Of a stretch of 64,000 nt of DNA, positions 1-11,478 are shown piece after piece. The stretch comes from Portulaca oleracea (lineage: Eukaryota > Streptophyta > Magnoliopsida > Caryophyllales > Portulacaceae). Numbering within the stretch: the stretch's first letter is position 1; every line of letters begins with the position of its first letter. Position numbers and translations under genes: made by a program. The DNA lies in the NCBI GenBank assembly GCA_029582165.1, contig CM055877.1, positions 32,581,249 through 32,645,248 of the forward strand, in the 5' to 3' direction. Under the pieces are notes generated by a model, which did not search any database, was not told where the DNA came from, and saw only the letters and a program-made list of their open reading frames with translations.

Positions 1-1
1 G

Positions 2-544
2 TTTGATGCTAGGTACGATGATGATGTTTGTCATGAGTCAATTGATGCTATTGATGAGGAGTCTTGTGAGGAGTTTGTGGGTGGATTGCATCCTTCAAGC
101 GAGGAATCTGAAGATGTACTCCATGCTTCTATGCTTTGTTCACTACCTTCTCTTGCCCCTAAGAGCCTTGAGGAGCCCATTTCCTGTGAAAAGACCATTG
201 ATGTTCATGTTGATGTGGAATATGTTGTTAACTCTTGTGATGTGACTATGATTGAGGGGACCAACAATGTCTTTGATTTGTCCTTAGGCACTTTAGAAGG
301 GTTTCAACCCTATCTTGATCCATATTGTGAATGCCTAGAGGACTCAGCTAGAAAAATCATGTGGACAACTTATTTTGATTCTTTTGATTTTTCTAGTACT
401 TTTGACTTATTTGAGAGAGTGCAACTAACATTCTTTGTCATGAGTATTTTGTTGCTCTCTTATATGCAAGCTTGTGAACCGCATGTTGCAGAGTTTGACA
501 AGCTTCTAAGAGCGTTGACTGCATTTGAGGTGAGTTTCGTCTAG
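2..544 (+). CDS. C-terminal part of a gag-like ORF of element A (partial)
   Basis: The frame is open from the left edge to a TAG at 542-544 (about 180 residues), so the start is missing. The product is acidic and rich in Ser, Cys and Asp, with no catalytic motif. Its tail (FDFSSTF..., then FDKLLRALTAFE) matches in layout the tail of the 481-residue ORF of element C (YDFSKAFNKLLRAL..., then LLLRALNGSD), so the two are probably homologous gag-type ORFs of non-autonomous Athila derivatives. The zinc-knuckle part, if present, would lie upstream of the window. An env-like or other accessory ORF is an alternative. No frameshift is seen in the visible part. Confidence 0.5.
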   Translation, partial: FDARYDDDVCHESIDAIDEESCEEFVGGLHPSSEESEDVLHASMLCSLPSLAPKSLEEPISCEKTIDVHVDVEYVVNSCDVTMIEGTNNVFDLSLGTLEGFQPYLDPYCECLEDSARKIMWTTYFDSFDFSSTFDLFERVQLTFFVMSILLLSYMQACEPHVAEFDKLLRALTAFEVSFV

Positions 545-2278
545 CTAAAGACGTTAAACTAGCGCTTCTTGGGAGGCAACCCAAGCGTCTAATTGCTTTA
601 TTAGGTTTTATTTCGTTCCTTTAATTTTCTTCGTTTTTTTAGAGTTTGATGCATTATGTCGTTTCCCTCTTGTTGCATGCCACCCTTATTCAAAATGCAT
701 TACAGACACTGCTTTGTCCAAGCATGGGGGGTTGATTGTCTTAAAATCGATTATGTGCTTGAGTGAGACTTACATTTATAGTTGCATATTTCTTAGTTTC
801 TTTTTGTGTTTGTTAGGCATTGAATTTGCATCTAGGTTGCATATAGGACTAGTTTTCTTGCTCTCTTGCTAAAATAAAAATAAAAATAAAAATTAGGATA
901 GTCTTTCGCCTTTAAGAGGTGTGTGTTTGGATTGTCATCACAAGTGTATACTCATGAGATTTTTGGCTTGATGTGGATGATGAAAGAGACTTGGTTGCTT
1001 GTTTGATTTAGGTTGCTTGTCTTGTTTGTGATTCATCTAGTCTTGATCAATTTTTGTGCATGATAATGAAGTTTTGTGTTTGGTACATCAAATGAACTAG
1101 TTGTAGCGATTGTGGTAGGTTAACCCGTGAGACCTCTTGAGCCTAAAAAGACTACCACTTTTATAGTCTCATATTCTTTTGAGTGTGACCTTACCATGTT
1201 TGCATCTCTAGAACTTGATTTGACTCTCTTTGAAACTGCATTTGACTATTTGTGCATTGTGTTAATATGATTGAGGCTCATCTTGTAGCCACAAAGCCAA
1301 AAAGTCACCCGACATCTTGACTTTTTTTTGCTAGCCCTTTACTAACCATTTTTCCTGTCTTGTTGTTTCTCCTAAATTGTGCACCCTTGGCCTGTTCTTA
1401 ATCCTATATCCCTTTAGCCAAGTTAGTGGAGCAACAATTCAATTGGAGGGCAGTTTTGCAGTCTAGTTGTCGGTGACTTCGATGGTTGGTTTGGTCAATG
1501 AGGGGAGCGTTGTTCTTGATCACTATTTGTCCCTCTCTTCTTCGAGGTTGAAATTGATTTGACGGGAAATGAGTCATTCTTTATGTATCTGTGCTATTCA
1601 CCGAGCAGCAAAAAAAAAAGTATTGAAAAGAAGAAAAAAAAAGAGAAGCTTTTAAGCATAAGGTGAATAGCATGGACGCTTTCTTGCTTATATTGACTAT
1701 TCCCTTGCTTTTCCTTCAATGCGGGATATATATTTGAGCTTAATCGCGGTGTGAAGTAAGAGGTGTTGTGCGTTATGTATTGGGAATGTTGCTCTTTAGG
1801 TCCTTGGCTTTTAGCTCCACATTTCCCAAATGAATTCCCTCCTTACCCTACACCTAAGCCTCATTACAACCCTTGAAAAGTCCTCATGATTAACTTTTAT
1901 GCATGTTGTCTATAGCAGTAGAGAATCGAGAGTCTTGTCAAGCTTATGGTAGATTGTTTACATTGGTTGAAGGTTTTGAATGAGCAGCCATATCTATTTA
2001 AAACACACGAGGGGAGTGATCCACATACCCTAAAGTGAGGTCCTACCGATCCTAACTAGTTCGCCAAATATGTGAATGAATTTTGATTGCGTTTGAGTGG
2101 TGATGGATTAACTGTATTGCTTCTTGACATGTGATTCTATTTCGAACAACAATTTTCGTTTCTATTTGAATCTTATTCTCGTTAGGGAATCCTTGAGTGT
2201 TTGCTTGTTTTGGTATTCCTACATTGCCTTTTTATTAGAGGAGGTGTGAGGAGGTTTCTTTTTCTTTTTGAGTCCTTT
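545..2278 (+). other. 3' untranslated region of element A
   Basis: No credible gene. A hairpin-capable sequence follows the stop codon directly (about 562-589, stem CGCTT/AAGCG plus TTGGG/CCCAA around AGGCAA). A purine-rich tract AGCATGGGGGG at about 720-730 resembles the true tract at 11465-11477. The remainder is AT-rich with short A-runs (1609-1645). The region ends at the insertion site of element D. Confidence 0.6.
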
Positions 2279-2283
2279 CATTG

Positions 2284-4095
2284 TGTGGGACCCGGGAAAA
2301 TCCCCGTGGTGTCCCTCGCGGTAGACGGCGAGTCGAAAGGGGTGTCTTTTCTTTGAGAAGATTTGTTTGAATCTCCGTTTAAAATAAATTAAACTCATGC
2401 AATTCTTTTTTATTTTATTAAAGTTTAAGGATTTTAGTTAACCAGAAAATAAATAGAAAACAGCGGGGAAAAAAAAAAGAAAAGAAAGAAGACGATAAAC
2501 AGAGCGTCTCGGGACTGGGCTCGGGATGATTTACTATAGCAATACCTGCAGGTATTATGAGTCAGTGGCCTCGAAAAAGGGTCCCGGACCTGGAAGTCAG
2601 ATCCAAGGCACGGGACTGGCAAGAATACCGCCAGGTATTCTGTCTGTCCCAACCTCGGGATCTGCTTCCGAGACAGAAAGTAAAAAACTGAAAAAATAAA
2701 ATCTTTTTTTTAAAAGCTTTCCGAAACAGAAAATAAAATACGAAAGAAAAGGAACGAAAGAAAAAAAAAGGGAAAAAGAAAGAAGAGTCGCCAATTAATT
2801 TTTGAGCGAGAACTAATAAACTCAAGAAAAAGAAGATTCCACGAACCACGAACCACGAGATTCGGATCCGGGGGTAAGGTTACGAATTCGGGAATAAAAA
2901 TTCCCGAATCCGCCCGTTCAACGAACGGACTTTACGAAACCGGTTAAATAAAAAGAAAGAAGAAGAGAGTAGAACAGAGTATTAATTAGCGTAATTAGTG
3001 TTATTTAGTTACATACAAATGCAATAATAAAACGAGAAATAAATAAAAGAAATAAAAGAATTGAACAAGAAAGTACCTTTATTCACAAGCAATCCATATT
3101 ATTTAGGTCGAGTTTAGGATTAACTCAAGTTACAAAATAATATGAATGAAGAAAGAATAGAGAAAAAGAAAATAACGATGCCAATTAAGAGTATGCAAAA
3201 ATGAGAGAAATAGAGGGGGAGAAGAGAAGGTGAAATCACCAAGTGTCAATACGCCAGGGTGATTTCGGTGTGTCATGAAATGGGAGATGAGAGGGGTTTT
3301 TATAGGAGAAATTAGGGTTGAGAATTAGGTTAAAAAAAAAGAGGGGGAAAAACGCGGCATAATACCGCCAAGTATTAGGCCCAGCTGCGCGAAAAATTAG
3401 GTCGCGGCACGCTTCCCGAGGTGGATGGTGGCGCCCTGGGTCGGGCAGAACCCGCCCACAATACCTGCAGGCATGATGGGCTTTGGAGGCGCCGAACTGC
3501 GCGTTTCCCTAGGTCAGCGCGCTTCCCGAGGTAAACTGGGTCGGGCTTGACCCGCCCAAATACCTGCCGGTATGCTAAGCTGGGAGAAGCCCAGTTGCAC
3601 ACTTTCCGAGGTGGGCCCGTTTCCCGAGGTCAGCACACTTCCCGAGGCAACCCGACCCGACCCGAAAGAATACCTGTCGGTATGTTGGGCCTGGTAGAAG
3701 CCCAGTTGCACGCTTTCCGAGGTGGACCACGCTTCCCGAGGCAACCCGACCCGACAAATACCTGCCGGTATGCTGGGCCTAGGAGAAGCCTAGTTGCACA
3801 CTTTCCGAGGTGGGCACGCTTCCCGAGGTGACCTGGGTCGGGCATAACCCACCAGAATACCTGCAGGTATGCCCATATCCGGGTTGCAGTCCTGCTTTGG
3901 GCCGCGTGCTTGGCTTTACTTTTTTGGGCTGTTTGGATTGGGCCTTTTTTTTGTGATGGCTTTTTTTGGGGGTTTTCCTTCATTTCTTCATCTTTTTTTG
4001 CATTTCAAAATTCTTGACATTTTCCTAAAAAAAATAAAGATAAAATAAAAAATAATAAAATTACATAATTATAAGACACTTTTCGGGTGTCTACA
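2284..4095 (-). repeat. Element D 3' LTR (left copy)
   Basis: 1812 bp, TG...CA ends, near-identical to 9570-11418. It contains a 16-bp palindrome AATACCTGCAGGTATT at about 2540-2555 and a run of related motifs between 3360 and 3870. These sit in tandem modules of about 88-110 bp (motif starts 3559, 3669, 3757, 3856). On the minus strand a TATA-like box lies at about 3300 (reading CCTATAAAAACCCC). Confidence 0.9.
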
Positions 4096-4111
4096 GTTAG
4101 CCCCCACTTTG
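4096..4111 (-). other. Element D polypurine tract
   Basis: The minus strand reads CAAAGTGGGGGCTAAC directly before the LTR start TGTAGACACC. This fixes the minus orientation together with the primer site at the other end. Confidence 0.7.
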
Positions 4112-4160
4112 ATCGAGTCTGAGTGAGACGATGATCAAAGTATTGCTTGGAGGTCTTCAA

Positions 4161-5059
4161 TCTTTCCCGATGTTGCTCACATGTAGTTCAGTCTCTCCCG
4201 ATGTCATTCGAATGTAGTTCAGTCTCTCCCGATGTCGTTCAAATGTAGTTCAGCCTCTCCTGATGTCGTTGAAATGTAGTTCAGTCTTTCCCAATGTCGT
4301 TGAAATGTAGCTCAGTCTTTCCCGATGTCGCTGAAATGTAGCTCGGTCTCTCCCGATGTCGTTGAAATGTAGCTGGGTCTCTCCCAATGTCGTTGAAATG
4401 TAGCTCGGTCTCTCCCGATTTCGTTGAAATGTAGCTCAGTCTTTCCCGATGTCGTTGAAATGTAGCTCGGTCTCTCCCGATGTCGTTGAAATGTAGCTCG
4501 GTCTCTCCCGATGTCGTTGAAATGTAGCTCAGTCTTTCACGATGTCATTGAAATGTAGCTCGGTCTCTCCCGATGTCATTGAAATGTAGCTCGGTCTCTC
4601 CCGTTGTCGTTGAAATGTAGCTTAGTCTTTCCCGATGTCGTTGAAATGTAGCTCGGTCTATCCCGATGTCGTTGAAATGTAGCTCAGTCTCTCCCGATGT
4701 CTTTGAAATGTAGCTCGGTCTCTCCCGATGTCGTTGAAATGTAGCTCAGTCTTTCCCGATGTCTATGAAATGTAGCTCAGTCTTTCCCGATGTCTTTGAA
4801 ATGTAGCTCAGTCTTTCCCGATGTCGTTGAAATGTAGCTCAGTCTGTCCCGATGTCATTGAAATGTAGCTCAGTCTTTCCCGATGTCTTTGAAATGTAGC
4901 TCAGTCTTTCCCGATGTCGTTGAAATGTAGCTCGGTCTCTCCCTATGTCGTTGAAATGTAGCTCAGTCTTTCCTGATGTCTTTGAAATGTAGCTCAGTCT
5001 TTCTCGATGTCTTTGAAATGTAGCTCAGTCTTTCCCGATGTCGTTGAAATGTAGCTCAA
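4161..5059. repeat. 31-bp minisatellite, 29 copies
   Basis: The unit contains GATGTCGTTGAAATGTAG followed by CTCGGTCTCTCCC or CTCAGTCTTTCCC. The ATGTAG core first occurs at 4181 and last at 5049, which is exactly 28 periods of 31 bp, so no copy has gained or lost a base. Two unit subtypes (GGTCTCTCCC and AGTCTTTCCC) are interleaved. It lies between the interior and the 3' LTR of element D, the position where Tat-lineage elements are known to carry variable tandem repeats. Confidence 0.95.
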
Positions 5060-5244
5060 TCTTTCCCGATGTCGCTCGTTCTTTCGTTGAAGATGATGGA
5101 AAATTGACTTGAAATTATTTTCTGAGTTATATAGAAATTATATTTCCATATTTTCTCTTGAAAATAATATTTTTTTTGTTTTCATTTTTATTTATTATAA
5201 GAGCATTAAAACAAAAGAAGTTTTAAATTCTCCTCATAATAATT

Positions 5245-5760
5245 TCTCAGTTAACGCATGTTAGGCCGGTGTACCTCGATTTTCCCCACCAGATCCGGGA
5301 ACTTGACCGGAGCCACAGAATACCTCGATTTTCTGCCGGAACGGACACCATACCGCCAGGTATGGTCTCGGGTTCATACCCGAGCTTGACCCACTGACTT
5401 AGGATTTTTCTTTGAAACGGGCACCATCGCACTGGTATGGTTCGGGTTCGAACCGAGCTGACCAGCATCTTGCGAGTCTGAAACGGACACCATACCGCCT
5501 GGTATTTGCTCATTTCTGAGCTTTCAGATTTGAATTTTTAAGTTGATTTTCGCTCGAGTCTCGGAATTTGAACTCGAAAAATTCGTCGGAACCCAGACCA
5601 TACCTGGCGGTATAGCCTAGTTCAAACTCGGGACGGACCCAGACTCGTTCTCGGGTTTCCTTTTGCGCGGTATGTGGGAGACCCATACCTGGCGGTATGG
5701 GCTCGGGTTCAGACCCGAGGCTGACTCGCTCCGGTTTTCGGGTCAGATTTCGTACAACCC
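5245..5760. repeat. Palindrome-rich block 1 of element D interior
   Basis: Contains spaced imperfect palindromes of the type CATACCGCCAGGTATG (about 5348), CATACCGCCTGGTAT (5489), CATACCTGGCGGTAT (5600 and 5690), interleaved with CTCGGGTTC-type sequence. The ORFs here are repetitive and not credible as genes. Confidence 0.7.
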
Positions 5761-6109
5761 AGGGTAGCTCCCATGCTTGCTTCCATGGTTTCAGGTCTGG
5801 GTCTTGGTTCTAGTTCGAGAATTTTGCTTTGTTCCGAGATTTTGAACCTCCTTCTTGTGTTTCGCAGCTTATACGATGACACAACCCTTGAAACCTCGAG
5901 GTATCCGAATGAGCATGTGTGGCTTAGGAGATCGGAAGTCCCGGTAAGCCTTTCAAACTCATATTTTTGTATGGTCTTGGTATCCCGTATGCATGTTTTA
6001 TACCAACCTTGTCATGTATTGAGGCCCAAAACTTTTTGTTGTTCCTTGTGCCGTCAAATTTTTAGAGTTTAACGTTGAGATTAATTAATAATCTCGAGGT
6101 TTTTCTCAT

Positions 6110-6860
6110 AAGAATCTGATGTCATGCCTCCAGGCATGCACCTCTGTCCAGTTTTCCATACTTTTTTGTACTGTTTTTTTTTGTTCAAATCCTTGTATAG
6201 TCAGGCTGTCATGCCTCCAGGCATGCAGCTCTGTCCCGTCAGTGTCAGTCAGTCAGTCCTTTCTCGCTATTCGAAACTCTAGGCATGCTACCATGCCTGC
6301 AGGTATGGTGCTCTGTCCGGAGTTTTTCTGCATAGTCCGGACAGATTTAAGTATGGGCAGGCTGGCATGCCTCCAGGCATGCAACTCTGTCTGCTGAATT
6401 TTGTCCGGTTTTCTTTGTTTTTGCACAGTCTTGCCGGATTCGGGCCTAGTCAGGCTATCACGCCTCCAGGCATGCAACTCTGTCCAACTTTCTTCGTTTT
6501 TCTGCACTGCTTCGTCAGATTTGGGGTCTAGTCATGTTGTCATGCCTCCAGGCATGCAACTCTGTCCAGCCCAGGGTTGGTCAGCCGGATTTCACTTGTT
6601 GCACGGAACCCTAGGTAGGATGCCATGCCTGCAGGCATGCCGCTATGCCCGATGTTTTTTTTTTTTTTTGCATTGCCCAACCTTGAGTCCCCTATGCCGA
6701 ACATACCGCCAGGTATTGCTCTGTGAAATCTTGCATTTTGTCTTCGCATCGGGTCCATTTTTTTTCTTGGTGATGTTGTATGTGGAACCTCGGTCCGGAC
6801 CATACTTGGTGGTATGGTGTTTGGTTGCAAGACCCGGACCCGGCTTGTTCTTGGCAATAT
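6110..6860. repeat. Palindrome-rich block 2 of element D interior
   Basis: Seven copies of a CATGCCTCCAGGCATGC-type palindrome at roughly 6124, 6210, 6291, 6366, 6462, 6541 and 6623, each followed by AC/GCTCTGTC. Then come CATACCGCCAGGTAT (about 6704) and CATACTTGGTGGTATGG (about 6800). Arms change together (ATACC/GGTAT here, CATGCC/GGCATG there). Confidence 0.75.
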
Positions 6861-6894
6861 GAGTCGGGTTTGCCCATATGCTCGGGTCTTCTTA

Positions 6895-7180
6895 ATTTAA
6901 TTCAGAAATGAGTTATTTCCAAACTAATTCTCGTCAACATTGGGATTTGAATTTTTAGAGTTTCGCTCAGAAAATGAATTATTTTCCAAATTATTTCTCA
7001 TAAAAATTTGTGATCCGTTTTAGAGTTTAACTCGAAAAATGAGCTAATTCTCATAAAAATTTGTGATCAGAATTTTAGAGTTTAACTCGAAAAATAAGCT
7101 AATTCTCATAAAAATTTGTGAACCGAATTTTTTAGAGTTTAACTCGGAAAAGGAGTTAATTCTCGTAAAACTCGAATTAT
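6895..7180. repeat. 55-57-bp tandem repeat, about four copies
   Basis: Units share AGAGTTTAACTCGAAAAA then CTCATAAAAATTTGTGA. The AGTTTAACTCG core lies at 7024, 7079 and 7136, with a more divergent copy upstream around 6957. Lies inside element D. Confidence 0.7.
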
Positions 7181-9548
7181 CTCTTCATCGACAGCGTCCT
7201 TTGAGTTTCTGGTAATACGCTCGAAGGCGATTAAGACTCCAAGTGAGCTTGCTTGATTTGTAGCCACGCACCATGGTTGCATTTCTTTTGAGGTTCGGGC
7301 GAGAGACAGAAGAATGCAAATGCGGTCTTATGCATGCTATGCTACATGAATTACAAGAGAAAAAGTATGTGCAATACACAACTCTATTATGCATTATATT
7401 CTATAAGATTCTTTATGCATGATTTTATGCAGTCCTAATTCTAATGCATGATGTGACTCTTTTATATTTTTCTGTATTTTTTTTATTTATGTTATGCATG
7501 TGACTTTTTTATTTGACTCGAGAAGAAAAAAATGGGAAAAAATAAATTAAAAAAAACTAACATGACTCAAAATGAAAATGGAAAACGAATTAATGTGACT
7601 CAAAGTGCAAACTAATGTGACTTAAAATGAAAAATGCAAATGACCTAAAAACAAAAAACTAAAAAAAAATGCACATTGATTTGCTGCATGTATGCGATAT
7701 GAATAGCCCCCACTTTCCCGAGGAAAAAAGAAAAAAAGAAAAGTAAATTAAAAAAAACTCTAAATCTCAAGAGTGATTTCGAGGTGAGTTTCAGGACAAG
7801 ACAAAAATAGTGAAAATGATGAGTTCTTCTTCTCCAATTGCCTCGCAAGTTGCCATGATGCTGATATTGAGTGATGAGCGAGCCCCCAGTCGGAAAGCTG
7901 CAAAAGACGATATTAATGGAAGACTCGGCCTGCTTAAGCTACATGATGGGATAGTCAGGATACTTGACCTTGATGTCAAGGTCAGGAACCCTAAGCGCTA
8001 AGAAGGATCAAAGGATCATATCCATTTTTCTGTCGTTTTGTAGAATCTAAAGGATCATATCCATTTTTCGGTCCAGGCTTTCCATGCGTGATTGCATTTG
8101 AATTATTGCGGTAAAGAGTTTGTCCATAAAAGAACTTTCTCGTTCGCCATATCTTTTTTCTTGATCTCCTCTCGTGAGTGACGCCGGGGTTTGATCCTCC
8201 TTCTCAGTTGAAGGGGACTTCTCCCTTGGTAAGTTGAACCTATGTGGTTGATCGTCTCTAAGAATAGAAGTGAGTCCCGTGTCCATAGTGTGATTTGCAA
8301 ACATAAGGATCTTTCTCTCTATTTCATGTGTGCCTAATATTTTGTTGTGATGGTTGTCGTTTTCCTCTTCATCAAGAAAATTCAGCCTATTATTCATCCT
8401 TGCTAGCGTATCAATGATTTCATCTGTTCTCCTATTGTTGCGTTGTATTTAATTTGCTGTGAAGCTCTAGTTAAATGTTGGGAGATGAAGAGACCGAATT
8501 TACTGTTGCTAGGTATTCCGTTGGAGGCCATTGGAGACAGTGGTACAAAGAAGGCAATTTGTTTACTCTGAATTCAAAGTCGGTCACCGAATCCTTATTC
8601 TGCCTGTATGGAAACCATAAACTTCAAAAATCAACCCTGACATTGACCTACCCAATGACCTAACGACCTATATGAGACAACCTAATGCAGACCATGCCTA
8701 TATGCTAATTTTTTCATTTTGACTTGACTCACCCAACATTGGGCTTGCATGATGACCTCTAGCCTAAGATGAGACTATGTACGGGGAAGGTCCATCGAGC
8801 CATCATAAGATCGAGTCAACATTAAAGTCTTGATGAACTCAGATTCGAATGATGTCCGGATACACACTTTACGGGCGCAAATACAACCAAGGGTTGGACA
8901 AAGTCAAGCTAAGATCTCGAGTTTAATCAAACTTCTTTGATTTAGGCCCAAGAGAGACCTCTAGGTCTTCTTTAACCTTTGCATGACTATTGCCCAAGCT
9001 AAAGTTATATTTGGGGGAAAAGAACCATGAGACCGATTCAAAAAAAAAAAAAGAAAAAACATATAGCACATAACTTACATATATCACAACAAGGATGCAC
9101 ATAGCATACAAAATGGGTAATGCACCTAACCGAGGTTCTATATTCATGGGTTTAAGGTCGGGTACCTAAAACTAACATACTCATGTCTCTCACTCGTCAC
9201 AAATTCTATGGAGTTCATAGTAGTGTGACCCGTGTGTTTCTCACAAACTTTTAAGGGAAAATGTAAATTCATAATCCCCAAAACTTTTGGAGTGCTTCAT
9301 GAGTGGGAAAGCAATTTACGAACTTCTCGGAATGTGAGGTTCATTCCTTGAATCCGGAAATATACTTTACCCAAAAGGGAAAAAGGGTTAACCTAGACGG
9401 TACCTTTGGGTTCATCCCGAGTTATTAAAAACCAAGATGGAGGTCCGTATGCACGATGCCTACTTAAATAATAAAAATTACAAAAATTAATTTCTCCTTT
9501 TCTACTAAAAAAAAGACCGGTTTTACAAGTTTTACCCTCTTAAAGTAA
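7181..9548 (-). other. Remaining interior of element D
   Basis: Apart from the 116-residue ORF I see no credible coding sequence. A short plus-strand ORF (7810-8001) has no recognisable domain. The stretch is AT-rich around 7480-7780 with A/T runs. Confidence 0.5.
8047..8397 (-). CDS. Short hypothetical ORF of element D
   Basis: 116 residues on the coding (minus) strand of element D, starting about 1.15 kb downstream of the primer site, where gag would be expected. It is charged and ends in a possible coiled coil (FMDKLFTAIIQMQSRMESLDRKMDMIL). No zinc knuckle or known domain is recognised. It may be the remnant of a gag or leader ORF. A 20-bp direct repeat (AAAGGATCATATCCATTTTT at about 8013 and 8051) beside its end may mark an internal deletion joint. 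Confidence 0.3.
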   Translation of the reverse strand: MNNRLNFLDEEENDNHHNKILGTHEIERKILMFANHTMDTGLTSILRDDQPHRFNLPREKSPSTEKEDQTPASLTRGDQEKRYGERESSFMDKLFTAIIQMQSRMESLDRKMDMIL

Positions 9549-9567
9549 ATCCCCAGTGGAGTCGCCA
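9549..9567 (-). other. Element D primer-binding site, tRNA-Arg
   Basis: Plus-strand ATCCCCAGTGGAGTCGCCA ends in CCA like a mature tRNA. Read on the minus strand it starts TGGCGACTCC, 2 nt inside the LTR edge at 9570. The match to plant tRNA-Arg is from memory of that tRNA's acceptor stem (GACTCC pairing with GGAGTC). Confidence 0.75.
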
Positions 9568-9569
9568 TT

Positions 9570-11418
9570 TGTGGGACCCGGGAAAATCCCCGTGGTGTCC
9601 CTCGCGGTAGACGGCGAGTCGAAAGGGGTGTCTTTTCTTTGAGAAGATTTGTTTGAATCTCCGTTTAAAATAAATTAAACTCATGCAATTCTTTTTGATT
9701 TTATTAAAGTTTAAGGACTTTAGTTAACCAGAAAATAAATAAAAAACAGCGGGAAAAAAAAAAAGAAAAGAAAGAAGACGATAAACATAGCATCTCGGGA
9801 CTGGGCTCGGGATGATTTACTGTAGCAATACCTGCAGGTATTGTGAGTCAGTGGCCCCGAAAAAGGGTCCCGGACCTGGAAGTCAGATCCGAGGCACGGG
9901 ACTGGCCAGAATACCGCCAGGTATTCTGTCTGTCCCGGCCTCGGGATCTGCTTCCGAGACAGAAAGTAAAAAACTGAAAAAATAAAATCTTTTTTTTTTA
10001 AAAGCTTTCTGAAACAGAAAATAAAATACGAAAAGAAAAGGAACGAAAGAAAAAAAAAAGGGAAAAAGAAAGAAGAGTCGCCAATTAATTTTTGAGCGAG
10101 AATTAATAAACTCAAGAAAAAGAAGACTCCACAAACCATGAATCACGATATTCGAATCCGGGGGTAAGGTTACGAATTCGAGAATAAAAATTCCCGAATC
10201 CGCCCGTTCAACAAACAGACTTTACTAAACCGGTTAAATAAAAAGAAAGAAGAAGAGGGGAGAAGAAGAGAGTAGAACGGAGTATTAATTAGTGTAATTA
10301 GTGTTATTTAGTTACATACAAATGTAATAATAAAACGAGAAATAAATACAATAAATAAAAGAATTGAACAAGAACGTACCTTTATTCACAAGCAATCCAT
10401 ATTATTTAGGTCGAGTTTAGGATTAACTCAAGTTACAAAATAATATGAATGGAGAAAGAATAGAGAAAAAGAAAATAACGATGCCAATTAAGTGTATGCA
10501 AAAATGAGAGAAATAGAGGGGGAGAAAAGAAGGTGAAATCACCAAGTGTCAATACGCCAGGGTGATTTCGGTGTGTCATGAAATGGGAGATGAGAGGGGT
10601 TTTTATAGGAGAAATTAGGGTTGAGAATTAAGTTAAAAAAAAGAGGGGGAAAATGCGGCATAATACCGCCAAGTATTAGGCCCAGCTGCACGAAAAATTA
10701 GGTCGCGGCACGCTTCCCGAGGTAGATGGTGGCGCCCTGGGTCGGGCAGAACCCGCCCACAATACCTGCAGGCATGATGGGCTTTGGAGGCGCCCAACTG
10801 CGCGTTTCCCTAGGTCAGCGCGCTTCCCGTGGTAAACCGGGTCGGGCCTGACCCGCCCAAATACCTGCCGGTATGCTGAGCCTGGGAGAAGCCTAGTTGC
10901 ACGCTTTCCGAGGTGGGCCCGCTTCCCGAGGTCAGCACGCTTCCCGAGGCAACTCGGCCCGACCCGACAGAATACTTGCCGGTATGCTGGGCCTGTAGAA
11001 GCCCAGTTGCACGCTTTCCGAGGTGGACCACGCTTCCCGAGGTTAGCACGATTCTCGAGGCAACCCGGCTCGACCCGACAGAATACCTGCCGGTATGCTG
11101 GGCCTGGGAGAAGCCTTGTTGCACACTTTCCGAGGTGGGCACGCTTCCCGAGGTGACCTGGGTCGGGTATAACCCACCAGAATACCTGCAGGTATGCCCA
11201 TATCCGGGTTGCAATCCTGCTTTGGGCCGCGTGCTTGGCTTTACTTTTTTGGGCTGTTTGGATTAGGCTTTTTCTTTGTGATGGCTTTTTTGGGGAGTTT
11301 TCCTTCATTTCTTCATCTTTTTTTGCATTTCAAAATTCTTGGCATTTTTCTAAAAAATAAAGATAAAATAATAAATAATAAAATTACATAATTATAAGAC
11401 ACTTTTCAGGTGTCTACA
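9570..11418 (-). repeat. Element D 5' LTR (right copy)
   Basis: 1849 bp, the promoter-bearing copy for the minus-strand element. It is 37 bp longer than the left copy, mainly because one tandem palindrome module is complete here (starts 10860, 10971, 11082, 11181, periods 111, 111, 99) while its left counterpart lacks 22 bp. A minus-strand TATA-like box lies near 10600. Confidence 0.9.
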
Positions 11419-11439
11419 CATTGTGTTTTGAGTCTTGTA

Positions 11440-11478
11440 CTTGCTTGGGGACAAGCAAGGAGTAAGCATGGGGGGATT
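11440..11478 (+). promoter_or_regulatory. Hairpin plus polypurine tract of element A
   Basis: A perfect 8-bp stem CTTGCTTG/CAAGCAAG with loop GGGA (11440-11459) is followed by the tract AAGCATGGGGGGATT and the LTR start TGATAAC at 11479. The same layout is present in elements B and C with different stem bases. Confidence 0.65.

Larger units (their letters stand above)
2284..11418 (-). mobile_element. Element D: non-autonomous Tat/Ogre-like LTR retrotransposon (LARD-type)
   Basis: Two long direct repeats (2284-4095 and 9570-11418) begin TGTGGGACCC and end GTGTCTACA, and are flanked by an exact 5-bp duplication CATTG (2279-2283, 11419-11423). Orientation is minus: next to the right LTR lies CCCCAGTGGAGTCGCCA, which read on the minus strand is a primer-binding site for the 3' end of a tRNA-Arg, and next to the left LTR lies a minus-strand purine tract. 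A tRNA-Arg primer is known from Ogre-type elements. The 5.5-kb interior has no protease, reverse transcriptase or integrase, so it must have moved with help from an autonomous relative. LTRs differ by few substitutions and small indels, so insertion was fairly recent. Confidence 0.85.

Noticed and set aside
2434..2849. Phe/Ser-rich minus-strand ORFs in the D LTR, repeated at 9720-10146
   Set aside because: They lie over A/G-rich low-complexity sequence in both LTRs, use all three frames, and have no domain. They are by-products of base composition.
3375..3983. Arg/Pro-rich ORFs in the tandem LTR module of D, repeated at 10676-11308
   Set aside because: The reading frames follow the roughly 110-bp tandem repeat on both strands. 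Open frames there reflect GC-rich repeats, not coding.
4161..5059. Possible CRISPR array
   Set aside because: The repeat is continuous without unique spacers, and the sequence is a plant retrotransposon. It is a minisatellite.
6119..6862. Repetitive CLQAC-type ORFs on both strands
   Set aside because: They are translations of the CATGCCTCCAGGCATGC palindromes, which are open in several frames at once.
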